Of a DNA stretch of 64,000 nucleotides, positions 25,208 through 34,479 are shown one piece after another. The notes under the pieces were generated by a model. That model had not been told where the DNA came from. It saw only the letters and a list, made by a program, of their open reading frames with translations, and ran no database searches. Location: NCBI RefSeq assembly GCF_002075345.1, contig NZ_NAEW01000007.1, positions 124,001 to 188,000 on the forward strand. The letters run 5' to 3'. The stretch is from Citrobacter braakii (lineage in GTDB: Bacteria; Pseudomonadota; Gammaproteobacteria; Enterobacterales; Enterobacteriaceae). The stretch's first letter is position 1. Every line of letters starts with the position of its first letter. The translations under genes were made by a program, and so were the position numbers.

Positions 25208-26509
25208 ATGCGTAAAATTAAAGGGTTACGTTGGTACATGATCGCACTGGTGACGCTTGGCACCGTGCTGGGTTATCTGACACGTAACACTGTGGCGGCA
25301 GCTGCGCCAACTCTGATGGAAGAGTTACACATCTCCACCCAACAGTATTCCTATATCATCGCAGCGTATTCTGCTGCTTACACCGTAATGCAACCCGTTG
25401 CCGGCTATGTGCTCGATGTGCTCGGCACAAAAATTGGTTACGCGATGTTCGCCGTTCTGTGGGCCGTCTTCTGTGGCGCGACCGCACTGGCTGGTAGCTG
25501 GGGTGGACTGGCGCTGGCGCGAGGCGCAGTCGGTGCCGCTGAAGCTGCGATGATCCCTGCGGGTCTGAAAGCCAGTTCTGAATGGTTCCCGGCAAAAGAA
25601 CGTTCAATCGCCGTGGGTTACTTTAACGTCGGTTCCTCTATCGGCGCGATGATTGCTCCGCCGCTGGTCGTCTGGGCTATCGTCATGCACAGCTGGCAGA
25701 TGGCATTCATTATTTCCGGTGCCCTGAGCTTTATCTGGGCCATGTGCTGGTTGGTATTTTACAAACACCCACGCGACCAGAAAAAACTGTCTGATGAAGA
25801 ACGTGATTACATTCTGAATGGTCAGGAATCACAGCATAAAAACAGCACCGCCAAGAAAATGTCTCTCGGTCAGATCCTGCGTAACCGCCAGTTCTGGGGC
25901 ATCGCGCTGCCGCGTTTCCTGGCAGAGCCGGCCTGGGGTACCTTCAACGCCTGGATCCCGCTGTTCATGTTTAAAGTCTACGGCTTTAACCTGAAAGAGA
26001 TTGCGATGTTTGCCTGGATGCCGATGCTGTTTGCTGACCTGGGTTGTATCGTAGGGGGTTACTTACCGCCGCTGTTCCAGCGCTGGTTCGGCGTTAACCT
26101 GATCGTTTCCCGTAAAATGGTCGTCACCATGGGCGCATTGCTGATGATTGGCCCAGGGATGATCGGTCTGTTCACCAGCCCGTACATTGCTATCGCCCTG
26201 CTGTGCGTCGGCGGCTTTGCTCACCAGGCGCTGTCCGGTGCGCTGATCACGCTCTCTTCTGACGTATTTGGTCGTAATGAAGTGGCAACCGCGAACGGTC
26301 TGACCGGTATGTCCGCCTGGCTTGCAAGTACGCTGTTTGCGCTGGTCGTTGGCGCGCTGGCTGACACCATCGGCTTCAGCCCGCTGTTCGCCGTACTGGC
26401 GGTATTCGACCTGCTCGGCGCGTTAGTCATCTGGACGGTATTGCAGAACAAATCGGCCAGCGAGGTAGAGTCAGCTTCGCAAACTGGCGATCCCGCTGCG
26501 CAAAGTTAA
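25208..26509 (+). CDS. exuT: Hexuronate transporter
   Basis: The 433-residue MFS permease belongs to the anion:cation symporter family and matches E. coli ExuT almost residue for residue (MRKIKGLRWYMIALVTLGTV). It imports galacturonate and glucuronate with protons. It has about 12 membrane helices; the LGTKIGYAMFAVLW loop carries the MFS motif A region. ATG 25208 is preferred over the ATG 12 nt upstream because it aligns with the family. Confidence 0.95.
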   Translation: MRKIKGLRWYMIALVTLGTVLGYLTRNTVAAAAPTLMEELHISTQQYSYIIAAYSAAYTVMQPVAGYVLDVLGTKIGYAMFAVLWAVFCGATALAGSWGGLALARGAVGAAEAAMIPAGLKASSEWFPAKERSIAVGYFNVGSSIGAMIAPPLVVWAIVMHSWQMAFIISGALSFIWAMCWLVFYKHPRDQKKLSDEERDYILNGQESQHKNSTAKKMSLGQILRNRQFWGIALPRFLAEPAWGTFNAWIPLFMFKVYGFNLKEIAMFAWMPMLFADLGCIVGGYLPPLFQRWFGVNLIVSRKMVVTMGALLMIGPGMIGLFTSPYIAIALLCVGGFAHQALSGALITLSSDVFGRNEVATANGLTGMSAWLASTLFALVVGALADTIGFSPLFAVLAVFDLLGALVIWTVLQNKSASEVESASQTGDPAAQS

Positions 26510-26597
26510 CCAGACACGATTTAACAAGGTTATGTAATCTAAGCCGCCAGTCATCTGGCGGCTTTTTTATCGCCGCGAGTGGAGCCGTAATCGCAAA

Positions 26598-26612
26598 AGT
26601 GGTATAACAAAT
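26598..26612. promoter_or_regulatory. Candidate ExuR operator upstream of exuR
   Basis: AGTGGTATAACAAAT resembles the TTGGTATACCAAT core recognised by ExuR/UxuR and sits 31 bp before the exuR start. Autoregulation of exuR is the expected role. Confidence 0.45.
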
Positions 26613-26642
26613 AGAGTCTGCCGTATCATGCCTGGAGCGCAT

Positions 26643-27419
26643 ATGGAAATCACCGAACCACGACGTTTGTACCAACAACTTGCCGCTGATCTGAAAGAAC
26701 GCATTGAGCAGGGTGTCTACCTGGTGGGTGACAAACTCCCCGCCGAGCGCTTTATCGCCGATGAAAAAAATGTCAGCCGCACCGTGGTTCGTGAAGCGAT
26801 TATCATGCTCGAGGTTGAGGGCTACGTTGAAGTGCGTAAAGGATCGGGGATCCACGTCATTTCAAACCAACCCAAACACTATGTCGCGCCAGATGAAAGT
26901 CTGGAATTCGCCAGCTACGGTCCGTTTGAGCTGCTCCAGGCTCGCCAGCTCATAGAAAGCAACATTGCCGAATTTGCCGCCACCCAGGTGACCAAACAGG
27001 ACATCATGAAACTGATGGAAATTCAGGAGAAGTCGCGTAACGAAAAAAGCTTTCGTGACTCCGAGTGGGATCTCCAGTTCCATGTGCAGGTCGCGCTGGC
27101 AACACAGAACTCTGCCCTGGCCGCGATTGTTGAAAAAATGTGGACTCAGCGTATTCACAACCCCTACTGGAAGAAGCTGCACGACCACATCGACCTGCGC
27201 ACGATAGATAACTGGTGCGACGACCATGACCAGATCCTGCGGGCGCTGATTCGCAAAGATCCACACGCCGCCAAACTGGCGATGTGGCAGCATCTTGAGA
27301 ACACAAAGCAGATGCTGTTTAACGAAACCAGCGATGATTTTGAATTCAACGCAGACCGTTATCTTTTTACCGATAATCCCGTCATTCATCTCGATACGGC
27401 AGCTAACGGCGCAAAATAA
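26643..27419 (+). CDS. exuR: Hexuronate regulon repressor
   Basis: The 258-residue GntR-family (FadR subfamily) regulator has an N-terminal winged helix (residues 8-75, [20 protein letters not shown]). An FCD effector domain contains metal/ligand histidines ([20 protein letters not shown]). ExuR represses exuT, uxaCA and uxuAB and is released by galacturonate-derived inducers. Start ATG 26643 gives [13 protein letters not shown], as in E. coli. A weak CAGGCGC/GCGCCTG hairpin follows at 27435-27454. Confidence 0.95.
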   Translation: MEITEPRRLYQQLAADLKERIEQGVYLVGDKLPAERFIADEKNVSRTVVREAIIMLEVEGYVEVRKGSGIHVISNQPKHYVAPDESLEFASYGPFELLQARQLIESNIAEFAATQVTKQDIMKLMEIQEKSRNEKSFRDSEWDLQFHVQVALATQNSALAAIVEKMWTQRIHNPYWKKLHDHIDLRTIDNWCDDHDQILRALIRKDPHAAKLAMWQHLENTKQMLFNETSDDFEFNADRYLFTDNPVIHLDTAANGAK

Positions 27420-27767
27420 ACAATCTTAACGATGCAGGCGCGACAAAGCGCCTGTTTCTGACGCTTGGTAAGCATTAGGTATAAAGTGTCAGCCTGTGTA
27501 AATCCTCTCGCCTCCCTCCATTGCGATAAGCAAAATCACAGTGCAACACCCGTAATTTCTATAACGGACTACGTTGACCTTTGTTACAATTAGTTGTTAT
27601 TTGAATTTTTGTGTTTGAGAGCTTGCTTACTTCACAACTTTACAGGGAATAGTTCAGGCCGTGAATTTGTGTCAGACCGCGATCCATGTAAAAAACACCA
27701 ATAAAATTGCGGCGTTACAAACTCCAGAATACCGGCATGACGACAACCGATTCTCCAGGAATATTGA
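27420..27767 (+). other. Intergenic region exuR-yqjA
   Basis: This 348-bp gap has the CAGGCGC/GCGCCTG terminator-like stem at 27435-27454 and then AT-rich DNA that should contain the yqjA promoter. In E. coli this promoter responds to the Cpx system, but I could not pick out a convincing CpxR box. No gene is seen. Confidence 0.5.
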
Positions 27768-28430
27768 ATGGAACTACTGACTCAATTACTGAATGCTTTA
27801 TGGGCTCAGGATTTTGAAACGCTGGCCAATCCCTCCATGATTGGCATGCTCTATTTCGTACTGTTTACCATTTTGTTTCTGGAAAATGGACTGCTGCCAG
27901 CAGCCTTTTTACCTGGCGACAGTCTACTGGTACTGGTCGGCGTACTTATCGCTAAAGGCGCGATGGGTTTTCCGCAAACGGTACTGCTGCTCACCACCGC
28001 GGCCAGCCTGGGTTGCTGGCTCAGCTATATCCAGGGGAGATGGCTGGGAAATACCCGCACCGTTCAAAACTGGCTGTCTCATCTACCCGCGCACTACCAT
28101 CAGCGCGCACATCATCTGTTCCATAAGCATGGCTTGTCTGCCCTGTTGGTCGGTCGCTTTATCGCGTTTGTCAGAACATTACTGCCGACCATCGCAGGAT
28201 TGTCCGGTCTGAACAATGCGCGCTTTCAGTTCTTTAACTGGATGAGCGGGCTGCTTTGGGTTCTGATTCTCACAACGCTTGGCTATCTGCTGGGCAAAAC
28301 GCCAGTGTTTCTCAAATATGAAGATCAGCTGATGTCTTGTCTGATGCTGCTTCCCGTGGTGTTACTGGTGTTTGGTCTGGCAGGTTCCCTGGTTGTGCTT
28401 TGGAAAAAGAAATACGGGAACCGAGGGTAA
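27768..28430 (+). CDS. yqjA: DedA-family membrane protein YqjA
   Basis: The 220-residue DedA/SNARE-associated family inner-membrane protein carries the family motifs [15 protein letters not shown] and [20 protein letters not shown]. The second contains the conserved arginines. YqjA supports proton-motive-force maintenance, alkaline pH growth and drug tolerance in E. coli, redundantly with YghB. The mzrA gene starts 3 nt after its stop, so the two form an operon. Confidence 0.95.
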   Translation: MELLTQLLNALWAQDFETLANPSMIGMLYFVLFTILFLENGLLPAAFLPGDSLLVLVGVLIAKGAMGFPQTVLLLTTAASLGCWLSYIQGRWLGNTRTVQNWLSHLPAHYHQRAHHLFHKHGLSALLVGRFIAFVRTLLPTIAGLSGLNNARFQFFNWMSGLLWVLILTTLGYLLGKTPVFLKYEDQLMSCLMLLPVVLLVFGLAGSLVVLWKKKYGNRG

Positions 28431-28433
28431 ATT

Positions 28434-28817
28434 ATGCTGAAATCATGCATAACACTCCGACGACTGGCCTGGACGACTACTTTTATGCTGTTTATCGGCG
28501 CGCTGCTCCTGACCTGGTCGGTCATCCGCCAGCAGGAGTCAACGCTTGCCATTCGTGCTGTAAACCAGGGAGCCACCATGCCTGATGGCTTCTCTATCTG
28601 GCATCACCTGGACGCCAACGGCATTCGCTTTAAAAGCATTACTCCGCAAAATGACGCGCTGCTGATCACCTTTGATTCCAGCGCGCAAAGCGCAGCCGCA
28701 AAGGTCGTGCTGGACCGAACGTTACCGCACGGTTTCGTTATTGCTCAGCAGGATGATGATAATCAGGCGGTACAGTGGTTATCCCGCTTACGTGATACCC
28801 CGCACCGTTTTGGTTAA
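28434..28817 (+). CDS. mzrA: EnvZ/OmpR regulon modulator MzrA
   Basis: The 127-residue protein has one N-terminal membrane helix ([17 protein letters not shown]) and a small periplasmic domain, matching MzrA (YqjB). In E. coli MzrA binds EnvZ at the inner membrane and links Cpx signalling to EnvZ/OmpR. It is coupled to yqjA, with 3 nt between genes. Confidence 0.9.
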   Translation: MLKSCITLRRLAWTTTFMLFIGALLLTWSVIRQQESTLAIRAVNQGATMPDGFSIWHHLDANGIRFKSITPQNDALLITFDSSAQSAAAKVVLDRTLPHGFVIAQQDDDNQAVQWLSRLRDTPHRFG

Positions 28818-28964
28818 TCTCCAGGAATCTGAATTAGATCACTCACTTTGGTGATTTCATCATTTAGCGCCTATGATTAATAAACTGGGTTTATGACCCA
28901 TTGCTTTATTATTCTGGAGCATCGGCCAAAGCCACAAGGTCGAATCACAATGGAAGGTTCAAGA

Positions 28965-29333
28965 ATGAAATACCGCATCGCTTTAGCAATTAGTCTTTTC
29001 GCTCTCAGTGCCGGCAGTTACGCCTCCACCCTCTGTCAGGAAAAAGAACAGGATATTCAGCGGGAGATAAGCTATGCCGAAAAGCACAACAATCAAAACC
29101 GCATCAATGGTCTGAACAAAGCGCTGAGCGAAGTTCGGGCAAATTGTACTGACAGCAAACTGCGCGCCGACCATCAGAAAAAAATCGCCGAGCAGAAAAA
29201 TGAGATAGCCGAGCGTCAACGTGATTTGGCCGAGGCGAAGCAAAAAGGCGATGCGGATAAGATAGCCAAGCGCGAACATAAGCTTGCTGAAGCTCAGCAA
29301 GAGCTGAAAGAACTCGAGACACGCGATTACTAA
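28965..29333 (+). CDS. yqjC: YqjC, DUF1090 periplasmic protein
   Basis: The 122-residue protein has a Sec signal peptide (MKYRIALAISLFALSAGSYA) with likely cleavage after SYA. A highly charged coiled-coil of Glu/Lys/Gln heptads follows. It is the DUF1090 family YqjC. Start ATG 28965 places the signal peptide at the N-terminus; the longer frame would bury it. Function is unknown; it is first in the yqjCDEK group. Confidence 0.9.
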   Translation: MKYRIALAISLFALSAGSYASTLCQEKEQDIQREISYAEKHNNQNRINGLNKALSEVRANCTDSKLRADHQKKIAEQKNEIAERQRDLAEAKQKGDADKIAKREHKLAEAQQELKELETRDY

Positions 29334-29366
29334 GTACGGTAACTAGCCACTCAACTGGAGAAAACT

Positions 29367-29672
29367 ATGTCGAAAGATAATGCTACGGAAAACCTGCGCG
29401 CTGAGCTGAAATCTCTTGCGGATACGCTTGAAGAAGTACTTAGCTCCTCTGGCGATAAGTCGAAGGAAGAGATGAGTAAAATTCGCAGTAAAGCCGAACA
29501 TGCGTTACGCGAGAGCCGCCATCGTCTGAGCGAAACCAGCGATGTGATTGCCAAACAGACCCGTGAGGCCGCGGCAAAAGCCGATAACTACGTACGCGAA
29601 AACCCATGGACAGGCGTCGGCATTGGCGCTGCAGTCGGTGTGGTACTTGGTGTACTGCTGTCGCGCCGTTAA
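29367..29672 (+). CDS. yqjD: YqjD, ribosome-associated tail-anchored membrane protein
   Basis: The 101-residue ElaB/YqjD/YgaM-family protein has an acidic-basic helical N-terminus and a C-terminal anchor (TGVGIGAAVGVVLGVLLSRR). In E. coli YqjD binds 70S ribosomes through its N-terminus in stationary phase under RpoS control. The yqjE start follows its stop by 2 nt. Confidence 0.94.
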   Translation: MSKDNATENLRAELKSLADTLEEVLSSSGDKSKEEMSKIRSKAEHALRESRHRLSETSDVIAKQTREAAAKADNYVRENPWTGVGIGAAVGVVLGVLLSRR

Positions 29673-29674
29673 TA

Positions 29675-30070
29675 ATGGCAGACTCTCAACACGCACAAGG
29701 TCCAGGCAAAGGCGTACTGGGTATTGGACAGCGGATCCTGACGATTCTCGTTGAGATCGTAGAGACGCGGCTGCGGCTGGCCGTCGTTGAGCTGGAAGAG
29801 GAAAAAGCCAATCTCATCCAGATCCTGCTGATGCTTGGGCTGACCATGCTGTTCGCGGCGTTTGGTCTGATGAGCCTGATGGTGCTTATCATCTGGGCCA
29901 TAGACCCGCAGTATCGCCTTAACGCCATGATTGCCACCACCGTTGTGCTGTTGCTTTTAGCGCTTATCGGCGGGCTATGGACGCTGAGTAAAGCGCGTAA
30001 AACAACCCTGCTACGCCATACGCGCAATGAACTCGCTAACGACAGGCAGGCCCTGGAGGATGATGCATAA
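29675..30070 (+). CDS. yqjE: YqjE inner-membrane protein (phage holin family III-like)
   Basis: The 131-residue protein has two hydrophobic segments (LIQILLMLGLTMLFAAFG and AMIATTVVLLLLALIGG) and basic/acidic flanks. It matches E. coli YqjE of the Phage_holin_3_6 family. ATG 29675 lies 2 nt after the yqjD stop; an earlier ATG inside yqjD is a frame shadow. Its TAA ends at 30070, where the yqjK ATG begins, giving a 1-nt overlap. Confidence 0.92.
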   Translation: MADSQHAQGPGKGVLGIGQRILTILVEIVETRLRLAVVELEEEKANLIQILLMLGLTMLFAAFGLMSLMVLIIWAIDPQYRLNAMIATTVVLLLLALIGGLWTLSKARKTTLLRHTRNELANDRQALEDDA

Positions 30071-30369
30071 TGAGCAGTAAAGTCGAACGTCAACAACGTA
30101 AGGCGCAACTGCTTGGACAGATCCAGCAGCAACGGCTGGATCTGTCTGCCACTCGCCGCGACTGGCTGGAAGCCACCGAAGTTTACGATCGTGGCTGGAA
30201 GACGCTGCTGAACCTGCGTGGCTGGGTGTTGGTCGGAAGCAGTATTATGGCGGTTCGCACCATTCGTAACCCGAATCTGCTGGTACGCTGGGCTAAACGC
30301 GGCTTTAGCGTGTGGAGCATCTGGCGTCTGGTTAAATCGACCATCAGACAACAGCAACTGCGCGGCTAA
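30070..30369 (+). CDS. yqjK: YqjK-like protein
   Basis: The 99-residue basic protein begins MSSKVERQQRKAQLLGQI and has a helical N-terminal half and a short hydrophobic segment (VLVGSSIMAV). It matches E. coli YqjK. No function is known. It overlaps yqjE by 1 nt and is the last gene of the yqjCDEK unit. Confidence 0.9.
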   Translation: MSSKVERQQRKAQLLGQIQQQRLDLSATRRDWLEATEVYDRGWKTLLNLRGWVLVGSSIMAVRTIRNPNLLVRWAKRGFSVWSIWRLVKSTIRQQQLRG

Positions 30370-30541
30370 TCACCTCTCCCCCCTAACCTCAAATTTTTTG
30401 AAAATTTCTGACAGTTTTCCTTGCTAACAATTGTCATTAGCCGCGTTTATGATTCTCTCCATCGACAGCAACGACGCACTCTGCGACGTCGTTGCACAAA
30501 AAAACACAATAAGCCGCCTGAGTGGTTTCCTGGAGAGTATG

Positions 30542-30934
30542 ATGAAGAAATTAGAAGATGTTGGTGTACTGGTAGCGCGCATTCTGATGCCAATCCTGTT
30601 TATTACCGCAGGTTGGGGAAAAATCACCGGATATGCGGGTACCCAACAGTACATGGAAGCCATGGGTGTCCCAGGATTTATGTTACCGCTGGTTATCCTG
30701 CTTGAGTTTGGCGGCGGTCTGGCCATCCTGTTTGGTTTCCTGACCCGTACTACTGCGCTGTTCACCGCGGGCTTCACGCTGCTGACGGCGTTCCTCTTCC
30801 ACAGCAACTTTGCGGAAGGTGTGAACTCTCTGATGTTTATGAAAAACCTGACCATCGCAGGCGGCTTCCTGCTGCTGGCTATCACCGGTCCGGGCGCATT
30901 CAGCATCGACCGCGTACTGAATAAAAAATGGTAA
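30542..30934 (+). CDS. yqjF: DoxX-family membrane protein YqjF
   Basis: The 130-residue DoxX-family inner-membrane protein has four helices, including ARILMPILFITAGWGKITGY and VILLEFGGGLAILFGF. The start at ATG 30542, six bases after GGAG, reproduces the K-12 length; a 37-residue upstream extension is unlikely. In E. coli yqjF is induced by nitrotoluene degradation products through YhaJ, whose gene lies 2.5 kb to the right. Confidence 0.92.
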   Translation: MKKLEDVGVLVARILMPILFITAGWGKITGYAGTQQYMEAMGVPGFMLPLVILLEFGGGLAILFGFLTRTTALFTAGFTLLTAFLFHSNFAEGVNSLMFMKNLTIAGGFLLLAITGPGAFSIDRVLNKKW

Positions 30935-30955
30935 GCGAGCTATACTAAACGCATC

Positions 30956-30984
30956 AAAAAGCGAGGAGACATCTCCTCGCTTTT
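30956..30984 (+). terminator. Terminator between yqjF and yqjG
   Basis: AAAAA, then GCGAGGAG / CTCCTCGC (8-bp perfect stem, ACAT loop), then TTTT. It ends 22 nt before the yqjG start. Confidence 0.85.
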
Positions 30985-31006
30985 GCTATCTGAGGAGGCG
31001 AAAATC

Positions 31007-31993
31007 ATGGGACAACTCATTGACGGCGTATGGCATGACACCTGGTATGACACCAAATCAACCGGGGGAAAATTTCAACGCTCTGCATCAGCTTTCCGTA
31101 ACTGGCTCACCGCGGATGGCGCACCGGGTCCAACGGGCGAAGGGGGTTTCGTCGCCGAAAAAGACCGCTATCATCTCTACGTTTCTCTGGCCTGTCCGTG
31201 GGCGCATCGCACGCTGATCTTGCGTAAACTCAAAGGGCTGGAACCGTTTATTTCCGTTTCCGTTGTGCATCCGCTGATGCTGGAAAACGGCTGGACCTTT
31301 GACGATAACTTCCCGGCGGCAACCGGCGATACCCTGTATCAGCACGAATTTCTTTATCAACTCTATTTACACGCCGATCCGCACTACAGCGGTCGGGTGA
31401 CCGTTCCGGTGCTGTGGGACAAAAAGAACCACACCATTGTCAGCAACGAATCTGCAGATATCATCCGTATGTTTAACACTGCGTTTGATGCGATGGGCGC
31501 GAAAGCCGGGGATTACTATCCACCCGCTCTGCAAACTAAAATCGACGAGCTCAACGGCTGGATTTATGACAACGTCAATAACGGCGTGTATAAAGCCGGA
31601 TTTGCCACCAGTCAGGAAGCCTACGACGACGCCGTAGAAAAAGTCTTTCAATCTCTGGCGCGACTGGAGCAGATCCTTGGGCAACATCGCTACCTGACCG
31701 GGGACCAGTTAACAGAGGCCGATATTCGCCTGTGGACCACGCTGGTGCGCTTTGATCCTGTGTATGTGACGCACTTCAAGTGCGACAAACACCGGATTAG
31801 CGACTATCTGAACCTGTACGGTTTCCTGCGCGATATCTACCAGATGCCAGGCATTGCGGAGACCGTTAATTTTGATCACATCCGCAATCACTACTTCCGT
31901 AGCCACAAAACCATTAACCCGACCGGCATTATTTCTGTCGGACCGTGGCAGGACCTCAACGAACCCCACGGGCGTGATAACCGTTTTGCCTGA
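31007..31993 (+). CDS. yqjG: Glutathionyl-hydroquinone reductase
   Basis: The 328-residue Xi-class glutathione transferase YqjG reduces glutathionyl-hydroquinones through a catalytic cysteine. The active-site motif LACPWAHR puts Cys63 where expected. An N-terminal thioredoxin fold and a C-terminal all-helical GST domain are present. ATG 31007 with GAGGAGG upstream is the preferred start. A weak GGTCCCC/GGGGGCC hairpin lies just after the stop at about 32002-32018. Confidence 0.95.
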   Translation: MGQLIDGVWHDTWYDTKSTGGKFQRSASAFRNWLTADGAPGPTGEGGFVAEKDRYHLYVSLACPWAHRTLILRKLKGLEPFISVSVVHPLMLENGWTFDDNFPAATGDTLYQHEFLYQLYLHADPHYSGRVTVPVLWDKKNHTIVSNESADIIRMFNTAFDAMGAKAGDYYPPALQTKIDELNGWIYDNVNNGVYKAGFATSQEAYDDAVEKVFQSLARLEQILGQHRYLTGDQLTEADIRLWTTLVRFDPVYVTHFKCDKHRISDYLNLYGFLRDIYQMPGIAETVNFDHIRNHYFRSHKTINPTGIISVGPWQDLNEPHGRDNRFA

Positions 31994-32117
31994 TTTACAC
32001 GGGTCCCCTTTGGGGGCCAAATAATTAATACTGCAAATATTTACCAGTATTCCATTCACGGCTATTCTTAATTTGATTGCTTTAAAAACAAGTAATTGAA
32101 TACAGAACGAGGCAAAA

Positions 32118-32483
32118 ATGGATTGGTATTTAAACGTATTAAAGAACTACTTTGGTTTTGGGGGCCGCGCGCGTCGTAAAGAATACTGGATGTTTGTGCT
32201 GGTCAACATCATCTTTACGTTCGTGCTGGGCATTCTGGACAGAATGCTTGGCTGGGAACGCGCCGGAGGGGAAGGCATATTAACGACGATTTATGGGCTT
32301 CTGGTCTTTATCCCGTGGTGGGCGGTGCAGTTCCGGCGTTTACATGACACCGACCGCTCGGCCTGGTGGCTACTGGTGCTGCTGATCCCGATCGTAGGCT
32401 GGTTGGTAATCATCATTTTCAACTGTCAAAATGGTACTCAGGGGAGCAACCGCTTCGGCGCTGACCCCAAACAACTGTCCTGA
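32118..32483 (+). CDS. yhaH: DUF805 inner-membrane protein YhaH
   Basis: The 121-residue DUF805 protein has the family signature GRARRKEYWMF near the start and RRLHDTDRSAWWLL in the middle, with three or four membrane helices. It is closer to YhaH than YhaI of E. coli. Only one copy is present, so the K-12 yhaHI pair is single here. Function is unknown. Confidence 0.9.
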   Translation: MDWYLNVLKNYFGFGGRARRKEYWMFVLVNIIFTFVLGILDRMLGWERAGGEGILTTIYGLLVFIPWWAVQFRRLHDTDRSAWWLLVLLIPIVGWLVIIIFNCQNGTQGSNRFGADPKQLS

Positions 32484-32498
32484 TGTAATACACCATCT

Positions 32499-32541
32499 TG
32501 TCGGCCGGATAAGGTGCATTTGCACCGTATCCGGCGTAACA
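32499..32541. repeat. REP element between yhaH and yhaJ
   Basis: GTCGGCCGGATAAGGTGCA and TGCACCGTATCCGGCGTAAC form a long imperfect palindrome with the REP core GCCGGAT/ATCCGGC. It lies between two convergent genes. Confidence 0.8.
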
Positions 32542-32547
32542 GCCCTG

Positions 32548-33444
32548 CTATTTACCCGCAAACAGCTTGGGAATTTCCCGCAAACACCAGGATTTCGCTT
32601 CGCCCATGCTGTCTCGACGCCAGGCCATAATAATATCAATTTCGCTTGTCGATTCCGGGCTAACCACACGCAACCGACCCGCCGCAATGTCCTCTTCCAC
32701 CAGCGGGTATGGCATCGTCGCCACGCCAAGGCCGGCCAACAGCGCCTGGCGTTTATCTTCTATCGAACTCACCGTCAGACGCGGCTGTTTATCCAGCAGT
32801 TGAACCGTCAGCACCGGACGTTCGCGGGCCGTGTCCGCCACCGCGATTCCACGGTACTTCACGCGGGTGACTTCCGATAACGGTTCCGGCTCCTGATGAA
32901 TTGGATGATCCGGGGCCGCCACATATACGTTCATCAGCGAGTACAGCTTGCGCGAGTTGATTTCCGAAGATGAGCGAAAATGCATATCCGGCGCAATCAC
33001 GATATCCGCCCGCCCCTGCTCCAGACGCTCCCACGCCCCGGCCAGAACTTCGGTAATAACGGAAAGCTGGGTATTGGCCTTCCCGGCAAGTCTGTCGATC
33101 AGCGGGAAAAACGCCGCCGTCGGCACCAGCGCTTCGGTGACGATGGTCAGATGCGTTTCCCAACCGCGAGCCAGCGCTTCGGCATCGGTAGTCAGCTTAT
33201 CCGCAGCTTCCAGCAGTACACGCCCACGTTCCAGCAGCATACGCCCGACGTTGGTGAATTTTGTGCGATGACCTGAACGGTCGAACAACACGACGTCCAG
33301 CTCTTCCTCCAGCTTCTGCATGGTATAGCTGAGCGCGGAAGGAACGCGCCCCAGTTCGTCCGCTGCGGCGGCAAAGCTGCCACGCCGGTCTATTGCGTCC
33401 ATGACGCGTAACGCCTCAAGCGTTAAAGCCCTTTCTTTGGCCAT
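32548..33444 (-). CDS. yhaJ: LysR-family regulator YhaJ
   Basis: The 298-residue LysR-type regulator has an N-terminal winged HTH at about residues 8-65 (RRGSFAAAADELGRVPSALS) and a two-lobed effector domain. It matches E. coli YhaJ, which activates yqjF in response to aromatic breakdown products and has been linked to virulence gene control in pathogenic E. coli. The start is ATG 33444; the upstream frame to 33513 contains the promoter region. It is divergent from yhaK, about 100 bp away. Confidence 0.94.
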   Translation of the reverse strand: MAKERALTLEALRVMDAIDRRGSFAAAADELGRVPSALSYTMQKLEEELDVVLFDRSGHRTKFTNVGRMLLERGRVLLEAADKLTTDAEALARGWETHLTIVTEALVPTAAFFPLIDRLAGKANTQLSVITEVLAGAWERLEQGRADIVIAPDMHFRSSSEINSRKLYSLMNVYVAAPDHPIHQEPEPLSEVTRVKYRGIAVADTARERPVLTVQLLDKQPRLTVSSIEDKRQALLAGLGVATMPYPLVEEDIAAGRLRVVSPESTSEIDIIMAWRRDSMGEAKSWCLREIPKLFAGK

Positions 33445-33548
33445 CTCGTTCTCATTCAGGAAATTTGAACATACCGGGCAGAATATCTGGCTAACAATGC
33501 AGCGTCTAGCCATTTAACATAAAAGGAAGTAAAGAGAGGTCAAGAACT

Positions 33549-34250
33549 ATGATTACTACCCGTACAGCCAAACAATGCGGGCAAGCAGACTACGGCTGGC
33601 TGCAGGCCCGTTATACCTTCTCCTTTGGACACTATTTTGATCCTAAACTGCTGGGTTATGCCTCGCTGCGTGTTCTGAACCAGGAAGTTCTGGCACCGGG
33701 AGCCTCTTTCCAGCCACGTACCTATCCGAAGGTAGATATCGTCAATCTGATCCTTGAAGGGGAAGCGGAGTACCGCGACAGTGAAGGGAACCATATCCAG
33801 GCCAAGGCAGGAGAAGTTTTACTGCTCGCCACACAGCCGGGAATTAGCTACAGCGAACACAATATCAGCAAAGATAAACCGTTAACCCGAATGCAGCTCT
33901 GGCTGGATGCCTGCCCGCAGCGCGAAAACGCCTGCGTACAGAAAGCCACGCTGAGTGCCGGTAAGCATCAGTTGCTTGCCTCGCCGGATGGAGAACAAGG
34001 CAGCCTGCATCTGCGTCAACAGGTATGGGTGCACCACGTTGAACTGCAACAAGGTGAATCGCTGAGTTTTCAGTTACATGGGCCGCGGGCTTACTTACAG
34101 TCGATCCACGGCAGATTCCATGCGGTGACATCTGGCGCCGAAAAGGAATCGCTCACCTGCGGCGATGGCGCATTTATTCGTGACGAAACTAACATAACGT
34201 TAGTCGCCGATACCGCGCTGCGCGCTTTGCTGATAGATTTGCCCGTATAG
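33549..34250 (+). CDS. yhaK: Pirin-like bicupin YhaK
   Basis: The 233-residue protein is a pirin-family bicupin (YhaK). An N-terminal RTAKQCGQADYGWLQARYTF is followed by the first cupin with a KVDIVNLILEGEAEYRDSEG stretch. E. coli YhaK has been described as a cytoplasmic, redox-sensitive protein lacking the usual quercetinase metal site. It is divergent from yhaJ, its probable regulator. Confidence 0.92.
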   Translation: MITTRTAKQCGQADYGWLQARYTFSFGHYFDPKLLGYASLRVLNQEVLAPGASFQPRTYPKVDIVNLILEGEAEYRDSEGNHIQAKAGEVLLLATQPGISYSEHNISKDKPLTRMQLWLDACPQRENACVQKATLSAGKHQLLASPDGEQGSLHLRQQVWVHHVELQQGESLSFQLHGPRAYLQSIHGRFHAVTSGAEKESLTCGDGAFIRDETNITLVADTALRALLIDLPV

Positions 34251-34276
34251 TCAGGGAAAACAATGGAGTACGACTA

Positions 34277-34426
34277 TTGAGCAAGAAATCATCAAAAAAA
34301 CGCCAGCCGCAGGTTGAGCCGAAAAAACAAGATACTGTGACCTTCGGCTATGAAGAAATGCTGACAGAGCTGGAAGCGATTGTGGCGGATGCCGAGCTAC
34401 GGCTGGAAGACGAAGAAGCCGCCTGA
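34277..34426 (+). CDS. yhaL: Small protein YhaL, TTG start
   Basis: A 49-residue frame starts at TTG 34277, with TGGAG eight bases upstream, and ends at TGA 34426. The product has a basic N-terminus (SKKSSKKRQP) and a conserved tail FGYEEMLTELEAIVADAE, matching E. coli YhaL (FGYEEMLSELEAIVADAE). No ATG lies in frame before the conserved tail, so TTG is the best start. It lies 26 nt after yhaK. The function is unknown; the family is DUF2756-like or unclassified. Confidence 0.8.
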   Translation: MSKKSSKKRQPQVEPKKQDTVTFGYEEMLTELEAIVADAELRLEDEEAA

Positions 34427-34441
34427 AAAGGCGGCTTAGAG

Positions 34442-34474
34442 TTATGCCGGGGGCGATTCCGCCTTACCCGGCCT
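34442..34474. repeat. REP-like element
   Basis: TATGCCGGGGGCGATTCCGC followed by CTTACCCGGCCTG is a degenerate REP palindrome. It lies between the convergent 3' ends of yhaL and cyuA. Confidence 0.6.
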
Positions 34475-34479
34475 GCAGA

